A stretch of 5,837 bases of DNA from JBDSLU01 sp039916225 (GCA_039916225.1 JBDSLU010000011.1:1-5837), one strand, 5' to 3'; shown: positions 1 through 5,790, numbered from the stretch's first letter. Notes: generated by a model from the sequence alone, not told the origin. Translations and numbers: made by a program.

Positions 1-71
1 TGGCCGAGGTCCGGGCCGATATCGCCAAGTTCACCGACATCACGCCGACGCTCATGCTGGGCAAGTCGTAG
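1..71 (+). CDS. 3' end of an unidentified gene (partial)
   Basis: The frame beginning at base 3 encodes 22 residues, AEVRADIAKFTDITPTLMLGKS, and ends at TAG 69-71. The gene starts before the window. Nearly every codon in this frame ends in G or C (21 of 22 by eye), as in the confident genes here, so I take it as a genuine C-terminus and not chance. The tail shows no motif that I recognise, so no function is given. The stop lies 2 bases from the stop of the oppositely oriented deacetylase, so the two genes converge tail to tail with no room for a terminator between them. Confidence 0.6.
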   Translation, partial: AEVRADIAKFTDITPTLMLGKS

Positions 72-73
72 GC

Positions 74-1036
74 TCACTGCGGCCTGCTGATCCACTCCGG
101 CGGCTGTGGGGTGAGGATTGGCGGACGGCCGGCGGTGATCTCCCAGTGACTGAACCATGAGTTTCCTGGAGCTCCGACGAACTCGTCGCGTCGACGATAG
201 ACGGGGTCTTCGAGCGCCTGAGCGACCGGCACGAATCGGTAGCCGCGATGCTTCAGCGCCTCTGCCAGCGCATCGAAGCGATCGGCATTCAGGGAATTGG
301 CATGGAGCAGCAGGATCTGTGGAATCTCTCGACCGGTCGTTCGCCGCGAGACCTCCTCGAAGAAGGTGAACACCTGTTCCATGTAGCGCAGGTAGTCATC
401 GGCAATCCGAACCGCGGCGGTGGCATCGCCCCGGCGGAGAGCTGTGGCGTAACCTGCGGCGTAGACGAACTCCTCGCTGTCTACCGTCACAGGGACCACG
501 GTATAGCCGTGACTCGATAGAAAGGCCTCGAACGCACGTCGCACCTTCAGATCCGAACCGACATGCAGGAACGGATGACGAAAGTAGCGTGGTGCCTGCC
601 CTCTTGCCTTCAAGAGTGCCCGGGTCACTCTTTCGCCGCGTAGCACGTCGGCTTGGAACTGATCGAGGGGCATCGTGTTCAGATCACGATGCGAGTAGGT
701 GTGATTGCCCAACTCGAGTCCTGCATTCAGCCACAGGCGGAGCACGCCTGTCCGGGCGTCGACGTCGCCAGGTCCCCCGCCCTCGACGAACAGCTTTCCC
801 TCGTTGACGAACCCCACGGCCGGAACGCTGTGCTTGCGCACGGCGCTCAGCAGCTTTCGCGTGAGGTCCGTGAGGCTGGTCACGTCATTCGCGACCGCAC
901 CTGCCGTGGTGGCCGGCAGATCGTCGAACGTCACGGCGACAGCCCGTTCGGGCGCCCGGGTCTGAGGAACGGCGTCGATCGACAGGAGTAGCGCAGGCAG
1001 CGCCAGCAGGAACGTCAGTACGCGGCGCGAGCGCAT
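74..1036 (-). CDS. Exported polysaccharide deacetylase (NodB-homology, carbohydrate esterase 4 type)
   Basis: This is a predicted metal-dependent N- or O-deacetylase of a glycan, acting outside the cytoplasm. With the start at 1034-1036 the protein has 320 residues. An N-terminal signal peptide is visible: Arg-rich residues 1-5, then a hydrophobic core VLTFLLALPALLLS at 6-19, with cleavage perhaps near Ala22. The NodB motifs appear in order. TFDD is at 36-39 (Asp38 the likely base, Asp39 a metal ligand). The H-box GNHTYSH holds metal ligands His112 and His116. RHPF is at 153-156, TVDSEEF carries Asp186, and LLLHAN carries His245. A helical stretch (about 190-238) between the last two motifs and the tail DEFVGAPGNSWFSHW (284-298) fit a secreted subfamily common in Acidobacteria. 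An upstream in-frame ATG at 1085-1087 would add 17 residues, but it puts charged sequence ahead of the signal peptide, and the TACACT box sits 6 nt before the shorter start. The substrate (peptidoglycan, exopolysaccharide or chitin-like) cannot be told. Confidence 0.9.
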   Translation of the reverse strand: MRSRRVLTFLLALPALLLSIDAVPQTRAPERAVAVTFDDLPATTAGAVANDVTSLTDLTRKLLSAVRKHSVPAVGFVNEGKLFVEGGGPGDVDARTGVLRLWLNAGLELGNHTYSHRDLNTMPLDQFQADVLRGERVTRALLKARGQAPRYFRHPFLHVGSDLKVRRAFEAFLSSHGYTVVPVTVDSEEFVYAAGYATALRRGDATAAVRIADDYLRYMEQVFTFFEEVSRRTTGREIPQILLLHANSLNADRFDALAEALKHRGYRFVPVAQALEDPVYRRRDEFVGAPGNSWFSHWEITAGRPPILTPQPPEWISRPQ

Positions 1037-1042
1037 GTCGCG

Positions 1043-1048
1043 AGTGTA
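1043..1048 (-). promoter_or_regulatory. Candidate -10 box (TACACT) for the deacetylase, leaderless geometry
   Basis: On the minus strand TACACT is followed by exactly 6 nt (CGCGAC) and then the ATG at 1034-1036. That distance would place the transcript start at or next to the A of ATG. No Shine-Dalgarno-like sequence lies before this ATG, which agrees with a leaderless mRNA. I see no clear -35 element. The same hexamer and spacing recur before the gene at 2009 on the other strand. This is inferred from pattern only. Confidence 0.45.
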
Positions 1049-1071
1049 CGGCCGGGAGACGAGTTTCCATC

Positions 1072-1077
1072 TACGAT
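1072..1077 (+). promoter_or_regulatory. Candidate -10 box (TACGAT) for the hydratase-like gene
   Basis: TACGAT fits the TAnnnT form of a -10 element. A transcript start about 7-9 nt downstream (1084-1086) would give a leader of roughly 20 nt carrying GGAAG (1096-1100) before the GTG at 1106. No good -35 hexamer is visible. It lies within the roughly 70 bases that separate the two divergent gene starts, so it would nearly overlap the deacetylase promoter on the opposite strand. The support is weak. Confidence 0.25.
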
Positions 1078-1105
1078 TGGCGTCCATGTGGAAACGGAAG
1101 ACGCC

Positions 1106-1879
1106 GTGACATCAGCAGCAGACATCATCTGGGAGCACTGGCGCGACGGCCGGCGGATGGCGGCGCTGCCTGAACCGGTTCGGCCACGGACGCGAGCGGA
1201 CGGCTACGCGGTGCAGGCGGCCTTGGCCGGGCGCAGCCCGCGCCCGCTCTTCGGCTGGAAGATCGCGGCGACCAGCGTGGCCGGGCAACGGCACATCAAC
1301 GTCGATGGCCCGCTGGCCGGCCGCCTGTTTCGTGAGCGGGTATTCGAGCCAGGAGCAGAGGTGCCCCTGGGGGCCAACAGTATGCGCGTCGCCGAGGCGG
1401 AGTTCGCCTTCCGGATGGCGGTCGACCTGCCGTCGCGGGCCGAGGCCTACACCGTCGACGAGGTGCTCGACGCGGTCGCGACCCTGCACCCGGCGATCGA
1501 GATTCCCGACTCGCGCTACGACGACTTCACGCTGGTGGGCGCCCCGCAGCTCATCGCCGACAACGCCTGCGCGCACCATTTCGTGCTTGGTCCGGCGACG
1601 TCGGCCGACTGGCGGAGGATGGACCTGGTCGAGCATCCGGTGATCGCGACCATCTCGGATCGCGAGACGCGGACCGGGAAGGGCGGCCACGTGCTCGGCG
1701 ATCCTCGCATCGCGCTGGCCTGGCTCGTGAACGAGCTGTCGGGCATCGGCGTGGCGCTGCGCGCTGGCGAAGTCGTCACCACAGGCACGTGCATCGTGCC
1801 GCCGCCGATCGCGCCCGGCGACCGCGTCCGCGTCGACTTCGGCGCGCTCGGTGGCGTGGAGATACAGATGGGCACGTAG
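1106..1879 (+). CDS. 2-keto-4-pentenoate hydratase / 2-oxohepta-3-ene-1,7-dioate hydratase-like protein (FAH superfamily)
   Basis: This is a cytoplasmic enzyme of the MhpD/HpaH branch of the fumarylacetoacetate hydrolase superfamily. Members hydrate or decarboxylate 2-hydroxy-dienoates at the end of aromatic meta-cleavage pathways with a divalent metal. Numbering from the upstream GTG at 1088 (263 residues), the substrate-pocket motif GWKIAATS has Lys58. The metal-ligand motif AEAEFAF gives Glu103 and Glu105, and HPAIEIPDSRY gives Glu138, the same three-glutamate spacing as in MhpD. The C-terminal block GHVLGDPRIALAWLVNEL and TTGTCIVPPPIAPGD is typical of the family. I prefer the GTG at 1106 (257 residues) because GGAAG lies 5 nt before it and homologues usually begin close to this point; the GTG at 1088 is the alternative. 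No other meta-cleavage genes are present, so the true substrate is open. Related enzymes include 4-oxalocrotonate decarboxylases. Confidence 0.88.
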   Translation: MTSAADIIWEHWRDGRRMAALPEPVRPRTRADGYAVQAALAGRSPRPLFGWKIAATSVAGQRHINVDGPLAGRLFRERVFEPGAEVPLGANSMRVAEAEFAFRMAVDLPSRAEAYTVDEVLDAVATLHPAIEIPDSRYDDFTLVGAPQLIADNACAHHFVLGPATSADWRRMDLVEHPVIATISDRETRTGKGGHVLGDPRIALAWLVNELSGIGVALRAGEVVTTGTCIVPPPIAPGDRVRVDFGALGGVEIQMGT

Positions 1880-1996
1880 GTGGTCGCCCCCTGGCTCCTG
1901 ACAGGCGCTGCGAACCGAGAGATCCTGAGCCGTCTGGCGCGACGAAGGGAGCGTGGCGTGTGGCCCGGCGCCGCAGGAGATTCCGGAGAGCTCGCC

Positions 1997-2002
1997 TACA
2001 CT
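1997..2002 (+). promoter_or_regulatory. Candidate -10 box (TACACT) for the GDCCVxC gene, leaderless geometry
   Basis: TACACT is followed by 6 nt (CTAGCC) and then ATG at 2009-2011, matching in hexamer and spacing the arrangement at the deacetylase start. The nearest purine-rich SD-like sequence, GGAGAG at 1985-1990, ends 18 nt before the ATG. That is too far to act as a ribosome binding site for this start, so a leaderless transcript is the simpler reading. No -35 hexamer is evident. Confidence 0.45.
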
Positions 2003-2008
2003 CTAGCC

Positions 2009-2209
2009 ATGGGGCCCAGGGCGACGATCACGTGCCCGAACTGCGGGGCAGCAGCGACGGAAACGATGCCGGCAGATCAGTGTGTCTACTTCTACGAGTG
2101 CACGGCGTGCCGGGCTGTGCTGCGCCCCAAGTATGGCGACTGCTGCGTCTTCTGCTCTTATGCGGATCGCCCGTGTCCGCCGAAGGCGTCTGGCGCGTGT
2201 TGCCCATGA
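2009..2209 (+). CDS. Small cysteine-rich GDCCVxC-domain protein (Cys form)
   Basis: This is a 66-residue protein with 11 cysteines: C9, C12, C25, C31, C34, C45, C46, C49, C56, C64 and C65. Two CxxC pairs (CPNC at 9-12, CTAC at 31-34) resemble a small zinc ribbon. They are followed by the signature GDCCVFCSY at 43-51 and CPP at 56-58. The signature matches the widespread GDCCVxC (seleno)protein family of about 60-70 residues, in which some members carry selenocysteine in the signature. Here both positions 45 and 46 are TGC cysteine codons. The C-terminal residues GACCP add a Cys pair that I do not recall as usual for the family. There is no signal peptide or membrane segment, so it is probably cytoplasmic. 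Its function is unknown; a thiol-redox or metal-binding role is an inference. The frame is open back to 1880, but the signature protein and the TACACT box favour the ATG at 2009. No metal transporter or MerR regulator is adjacent. Confidence 0.85.
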   Translation: MGPRATITCPNCGAAATETMPADQCVYFYECTACRAVLRPKYGDCCVFCSYADRPCPPKASGACCP

Positions 2210-2252
2210 ACAGCGCATTGGCCGAGCAGCGCCGGTTGGAGTAACGGCCTCG

Positions 2253-2281
2253 CGCTGCCTCCCGACGGTCGGCGCGCAGCG
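2253..2281 (+). terminator. Hairpin after the GDCCVxC gene, possible terminator
   Basis: The outer arms CGCTGC (2253-2258) and GCAGCG (2276-2281) pair over 6 bp. Inside, CCGA (2262-2265) and TCGG (2269-2272) pair around a CGG loop. The hairpin begins 44 bases after the stop of the small gene and precedes the ABC operon promoter region. Only two T residues follow it, so it is not a canonical intrinsic terminator. It could assist Rho-dependent ending or have no role. GC-rich DNA forms such stems easily. Confidence 0.25.
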
Positions 2282-2284
2282 TTC

Positions 2285-2305
2285 CGGCACTGCCGCAGCG
2301 TGCCG
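2285..2305 (+). other. Second intergenic hairpin
   Basis: CGGCAC (2285-2290) and GTGCCG (2300-2305) form a perfect 6-bp stem with a 9-nt loop. It comes directly after the hairpin at 2253-2281, so the two stand in tandem. The following bases, TCTGGCTTGGGTT, are mildly T-rich but not a T-tract. It could be a second part of a termination region or an operator-like inverted repeat; neither is shown by the sequence alone. Confidence 0.25.
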
Positions 2306-2321
2306 TCTGGCTTGGGTTCAG

Positions 2322-2343
2322 GCCTGGACATCGCCTGGACATC
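2322..2343 (+). repeat. Perfect 11-bp tandem direct repeat upstream of the ABC operon
   Basis: GCCTGGACATC occurs twice back to back (2322-2332 and 2333-2343). It ends 57 bases before the candidate -10 hexamer and 70 bases before the ATPase start codon. An 11-bp period puts both copies on the same face of the helix. That is the geometry of OmpR/PhoB-family response-regulator boxes (for instance the PHO box, 7-bp half sites every 11 bp). The repeat is seen directly; a regulatory role is an inference. Confidence 0.6.
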
Positions 2344-2400
2344 ACGGCGATCCACGGCTGAGCGGCCGGCGGCCGGCCTTCGCTCGACCCGCGTTCACCC

Positions 2401-2406
2401 CATACT
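2401..2406 (+). promoter_or_regulatory. Candidate -10 box (CATACT) for the ABC operon
   Basis: CATACT matches four of six bases of TATAAT and lies 7 nt before the ATG at 2414. Transcription would therefore begin at or just before the start codon. GGGAGGG (2407-2413) sits between the two and abuts the ATG with no spacer, too close for a normal Shine-Dalgarno interaction. No convincing -35 element is visible, which would suit a promoter that needs an activator bound upstream. Confidence 0.35.
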
Positions 2407-2413
2407 GGGAGGG

Positions 2414-3142
2414 ATGCCGATTCTCGAGGCCCGCGACCTGCAGAAGCGATATGTCAGCGGCGATGCCACGGTGGTCGCCCTCGGTGGCGTCTCATTGGAC
2501 CTGGAGGCCGGCGACTTCGTCGCGCTGATGGGGCCCTCGGGCTGCGGCAAGTCGACGCTGCTGCACATCTGCGGCGCCATGGATTCGCCGTCGGCCGGCG
2601 AGCTGCGCTTCGAGGGACAATCACTGATCGGCCTCGCCGACGATGCGCTGACGCGAGTCCGGCGGGAACGCATCGGGTTCGTGTTCCAGGCCTTCAACCT
2701 GCTGCCGACGCTGACCCTCGCCGACAACATCGCGCTGCCGAGCCTGCTGGCCGGTGTGCCGCCGAAGGACGCCAGCCGCCGCGCCGCCGCGCTCGCCGCC
2801 CGGGTCGGCATCGCGCATCGGCTCACCCACTATCCGCAGCAGGTGTCCGGCGGCGAGGGGCAGCGGGCCGCCATCGCGCGGGCCCTGGTCCACCAGCCTT
2901 CGCTCCTCGTCGCCGACGAGCCGACCGGCAATCTCGATTCCGACAACGGCCTCCGCGTCCTCGCCCTCTTGCGCGAGCTCAACGCCGAAACCGGCATCAC
3001 GATTCTGCTCGCGACTCACGCCGCCGAAGTGGCGGCGGCGGCAGGCCGCGTGCTCCGCATGCGGGACGGCCGGCTCGCCGACGCCTCGACCTCCGGCGCT
3101 CCCGTCGCTCCCGACCTCGCGATCCAGGGTCGCGGCCGGTGA
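2414..3142 (+). CDS. ABC transporter ATP-binding protein, LolD/MacB type
   Basis: This is a cytoplasmic ATPase of 242 residues that should drive the permease encoded next. Complete nucleotide-binding motifs are present: Walker A GPSGCGKST (40-48), Q-loop Gln92 in VFQAFNLLP, ABC signature VSGGEGQR (144-151), Walker B LLVADEP with catalytic Glu169, D-loop TGNLDS (171-176), and the H-loop His202 in ATHAAEV. The stretch FQAFNLLPTLTLADNI after the Q-loop is characteristic of the LolD/MacB/FtsE/YbbA branch. The signature reads VSGGEGQR where LolD-like proteins usually have LSGGERQR or LSGGQQQR, a small deviation that need not affect function. The ATG at 2414 begins the expected first beta strand (PILEARDLQKRY); the in-frame codons before it (from 2300) do not look like family sequence. 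The TGA at 3140-3142 overlaps the permease start, so the two are translationally coupled. The substrate cannot be told from the ATPase. Confidence 0.95.
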   Translation: MPILEARDLQKRYVSGDATVVALGGVSLDLEAGDFVALMGPSGCGKSTLLHICGAMDSPSAGELRFEGQSLIGLADDALTRVRRERIGFVFQAFNLLPTLTLADNIALPSLLAGVPPKDASRRAAALAARVGIAHRLTHYPQQVSGGEGQRAAIARALVHQPSLLVADEPTGNLDSDNGLRVLALLRELNAETGITILLATHAAEVAAAAGRVLRMRDGRLADASTSGAPVAPDLAIQGRGR

Positions 3143-5790
3143 TGCGCTGGCGGCTCTTTCATCAGTTCATCATCAGGCGACTGTTCGCCGAGCGCGTCCG
3201 CACCGCGACGACCGTCGTCGGCATCGCGCTCGGGATCGCCGTCGTCATCGCGATTCAGCTCACCAACGCCAGTTCCATCCGCGGCTTCGAAACGGCGCTG
3301 GACACCATCGCCGGTCGCACGTCGATCGAGATCGTGGGCAATGGCGGCATCGACGAGTCGCGCCTGCGCGAGCTGTCGTGGCTGCGGCAGTTCGGCACCG
3401 TCAGCCCGGTGGTGCAGGGCGAGATGGCCATCGTCTCGGGTTCACCCGAGGCCAGTCGAGCGGGCACGACCGGCAGCCAGGAGGGGGCGGTCGGGCGGAT
3501 GCGGCGGACCCGCAGCGAGGCCGTTCGCGTCCTCGGCGTCGACATTCTGCGAGATCAGTCCATTCGCGAGTACCACCTGCTGCGGATCGAAGGCGGTGCG
3601 GCGAAAGACCGTGCGATCACGACGCAGAAGTTCCTCGAGATCCTCACCAACGAACGCGCGGTGGTCATCCCCGAGAAGCTGGCCCGACGCAAAGGCCTGG
3701 CGCTCGGCGGCGAGATCCGCCTGCTGACCGGCGATCGCGCGCAACCGTTCGTCATTCGCGGGCTGCTGCGAGACGAAGGCCCGGCTCGCGTCACGGACGG
3801 CAGCTTCGTGCTGATGGACATCGCCGCGGCGCAGCTCGCCTTCAATCGTCTCGGCCGGATCGACCGGATCGACGTGCTCGTCCCGGACGGCACCGACATC
3901 GATACGACGCTCGCCGCCGTGTCGCAGCGCTTGCCGGCCGGCCTGCGGGCCCAGCGTCCCGCCCGGCGAGGCCAACAGGTGGAGCAGATGCTCGCCGCCT
4001 TCCACCTCAACCTGACCGCGCTGTCGTGGGTGGCCCTCATCGTCGGACTGTTCCTCGTCTACAACACCGTCACCATCTCGGTGATCGCCCGCCGCGAGGA
4101 AATCGGCCTGCTGCGCGCGCTCGGCGTCACCCGCGGGGGTGTGACGGCCCTCTTCCTCGGCGAGGCTGCGGCGCTCGGCCTGGCGGGCACGGTGCTCGGG
4201 CTCGGCCTCGGTCGGCTGCTGGCCGACGCCGCCGTCGGTCTGACCAGCACGACGGTGAGCACCCTGTACATCGCGGCCGCCGCGGCACCGCCGATGATGT
4301 CGGCGGCGCAGGTTCTGCTTGCGTTTGCCATCGGCCTGCCCTTGTCTCTCCTCGCCGCGGCGCTCCCTGCCCGCGAAGCGAGTCGAGTCCCGCCGACCGC
4401 GGCGATGCGCGGCAGCGATACCATCGACTCGCGCGTGCGCGTCCCGGCGTCGGCATCCGTCCTGGCGGGCCTGACGCTCCTCGCCGCGGTGGTGCTGGCG
4501 CTGCTCCCAGCGGTCGATGGGCGGCCGCTCTTCGCGTATGCCTCGTCGTTCGCCATCATCGTCGGCGCGTCGCTGCTCGTGCCCGCGATCATCTATGGCC
4601 TGGCCCGGGTCGCGCGGTCACCGCTTCGTCGATGGCTCGGCGTCGAAGGGCTGCTGGCTCACGCCAACCTCGCCTCGGCCATTCCCCGCCTGGCGGTCTC
4701 GATTGCCGCGCTGGCCGTCAGCCTGTCGATGATGGTGGCGATCGCCGTGATGGTCGGCAGCTTCCGCGATACGGTCACGTACTGGATCGGCCAGACGCTG
4801 CAGGCCGACCTCTTCGTGGGCCCTGGCCTGCAGCCCACGGTCGGCTCCGAGCAGACGCTCTCTCCGGCGGTCATCGCCGCGGTCAGTGCACATCCACAGG
4901 TCGCCGCGGTAGACGCTTTCCGGAACCTGGATCTCACCTACCAGGGCCACCTCGTCGTGCTCGGTGCCGGGACGTTCGAGATCGTCGCCACGCGCGGCTC
5001 ACTCCTCTTCAAGAGTCCCGCCGACGGACGCCAGCGGCTGCGCGGCGCGATTGGCCGGGACGCGGTCATCGTGTCGGAGGCTTTCGCGAACAAGTACGGT
5101 GTCACCGACGGTGACCAGATCACGCTCGACACCCCTCGCGGACCCCGTCCCTTCGAGGTCGTGGCCGTCTACTACGACTACTCCGTCGATCGCGGCGTGA
5201 TCATCATGGACCGCGGGACGCTCCGGACCTATTGGGGCGACCTGCCGCCGACCGGGCTGGCCGCGTTCCTGCGCGACGGCAGCGACGCGGAGCGCGTCCG
5301 GCAGGAGATCCTCGATTCGCTCGATGAAGGGCATCAGGCCTTCATCTACACCAACCGGGCGCTCCGCCAGGAAGTACTGCGTATCTTCGACAGCACCTTC
5401 GCCATCACCTATTCGCTCGAGGTCATCGCCATCGTCGTGGCGATGCTGGGCGTCGCGGCCACGTTGCTGACCCTGGTGATCGAGCGCCGCCGCGAGCTCA
5501 CGACGCTGCGACTGGTCGGCGCCGCTCGCCGTCAGGTGCGGCGGATGGTGGTGATCGAGGCGGCACTCATCGGCGCGGCGAGCCAGGCGATTGGCCTGAC
5601 CGTCGGCCTGGCGTTGTCGCTCGTGCTGATCTACGTGATCAACGTCCAGAGCTTTGGCTGGACGATCCAGTTCCGGCTCCCGGTCACCTTCCTGCTGCAG
5701 GCGTCGGTCGCCGTGGTGATCGCGACGGCGCTGGCTGGCATCTACCCGGCGCACCGGGCCGCCGAGCTGGTCGTCGAACAGGCAGAATAG
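3142..5790 (+). CDS. FtsX-like (MacB superfamily) ABC transporter permease with ten predicted membrane helices
   Basis: This is an inner-membrane permease of 882 residues, the partner of the preceding ATPase. Reading hydrophobic stretches by eye gives helices near 21-42, 291-317, 332-360, 385-408, 438-456, 465-488, 517-539, 754-779, 803-833 and 847-868. Two large extracytoplasmic domains (about 43-290 and 540-753) lie between them. The first resembles the MacB periplasmic core domain. The two FtsX modules carry matching cytoplasmic motifs, RREEIGLLRALGV (317-329) and RRRELTTLRLVGA (782-794), so the protein looks like a fused pair of four-helix FtsX permeases plus two extra helices. Its length and layout resemble E. 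coli YbbP and large acidobacterial FtsX-like permeases, not the four-helix MacB or LolC/E. Such proteins use ATP to move their extracytoplasmic domains and act on envelope substrates; the substrate here is unknown. The start is ATG at 3142 within GTGATG; the GTG at 3139 would add one residue. It overlaps the ATPase stop codon. Confidence 0.93.
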   Translation: MRWRLFHQFIIRRLFAERVRTATTVVGIALGIAVVIAIQLTNASSIRGFETALDTIAGRTSIEIVGNGGIDESRLRELSWLRQFGTVSPVVQGEMAIVSGSPEASRAGTTGSQEGAVGRMRRTRSEAVRVLGVDILRDQSIREYHLLRIEGGAAKDRAITTQKFLEILTNERAVVIPEKLARRKGLALGGEIRLLTGDRAQPFVIRGLLRDEGPARVTDGSFVLMDIAAAQLAFNRLGRIDRIDVLVPDGTDIDTTLAAVSQRLPAGLRAQRPARRGQQVEQMLAAFHLNLTALSWVALIVGLFLVYNTVTISVIARREEIGLLRALGVTRGGVTALFLGEAAALGLAGTVLGLGLGRLLADAAVGLTSTTVSTLYIAAAAAPPMMSAAQVLLAFAIGLPLSLLAAALPAREASRVPPTAAMRGSDTIDSRVRVPASASVLAGLTLLAAVVLALLPAVDGRPLFAYASSFAIIVGASLLVPAIIYGLARVARSPLRRWLGVEGLLAHANLASAIPRLAVSIAALAVSLSMMVAIAVMVGSFRDTVTYWIGQTLQADLFVGPGLQPTVGSEQTLSPAVIAAVSAHPQVAAVDAFRNLDLTYQGHLVVLGAGTFEIVATRGSLLFKSPADGRQRLRGAIGRDAVIVSEAFANKYGVTDGDQITLDTPRGPRPFEVVAVYYDYSVDRGVIIMDRGTLRTYWGDLPPTGLAAFLRDGSDAERVRQEILDSLDEGHQAFIYTNRALRQEVLRIFDSTFAITYSLEVIAIVVAMLGVAATLLTLVIERRRELTTLRLVGAARRQVRRMVVIEAALIGAASQAIGLTVGLALSLVLIYVINVQSFGWTIQFRLPVTFLLQASVAVVIATALAGIYPAHRAAELVVEQAE

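Noticed and set aside
157..991. Several plus-strand open frames across the deacetylase gene
   Set aside because: They are short, Arg/Pro-rich and antisense to a protein carrying all the NodB motifs.
1112..1690. A 192-codon minus-strand open frame inside the hydratase-like gene
   Set aside because: It is antisense to a gene with a full set of family motifs, and its translation shows no domain; a GC-driven shadow.
1880..2008. The frame stays open from the hydratase TAG (1877-1879) through to the GDCCVxC protein, hinting at readthrough or a fusion
   Set aside because: Forty-three open codons are unremarkable in DNA this GC-rich. The translated linker resembles neither family, both families occur alone at their usual lengths, and a separate start signal lies just before 2009.
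2045..2160. Possible selenocysteine (in-frame TGA) in the GDCCVxC motif
   Set aside because: The motif codons are TGC TGC, and the only in-frame TGA is the terminal stop at 2207-2209. No Sec recoding is needed.
2357..2378. The GGCCGGC-rich palindromic stretch upstream of the ABC operon
   Set aside because: GGCCGGC words are frequent in this GC-rich window, including in coding parts, so I see no reason to treat this one as a specific site.
2754..5114. A 786-codon open frame on the plus strand spanning the ATPase and permease genes in the third frame
   Set aside because: It overlaps two confident genes in another frame. Its translation is a monotonous Arg/Pro/Ala/Gly-rich string without domains or hydrophobic segments, which is the usual shadow of high-GC coding DNA where stop codons are rare.
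4999..5754. A 251-codon minus-strand open frame inside the permease gene
   Set aside because: The product is rich in Arg, Asp, Gln and His with no recognisable motif, as expected for the antisense of a hydrophobic membrane protein gene.
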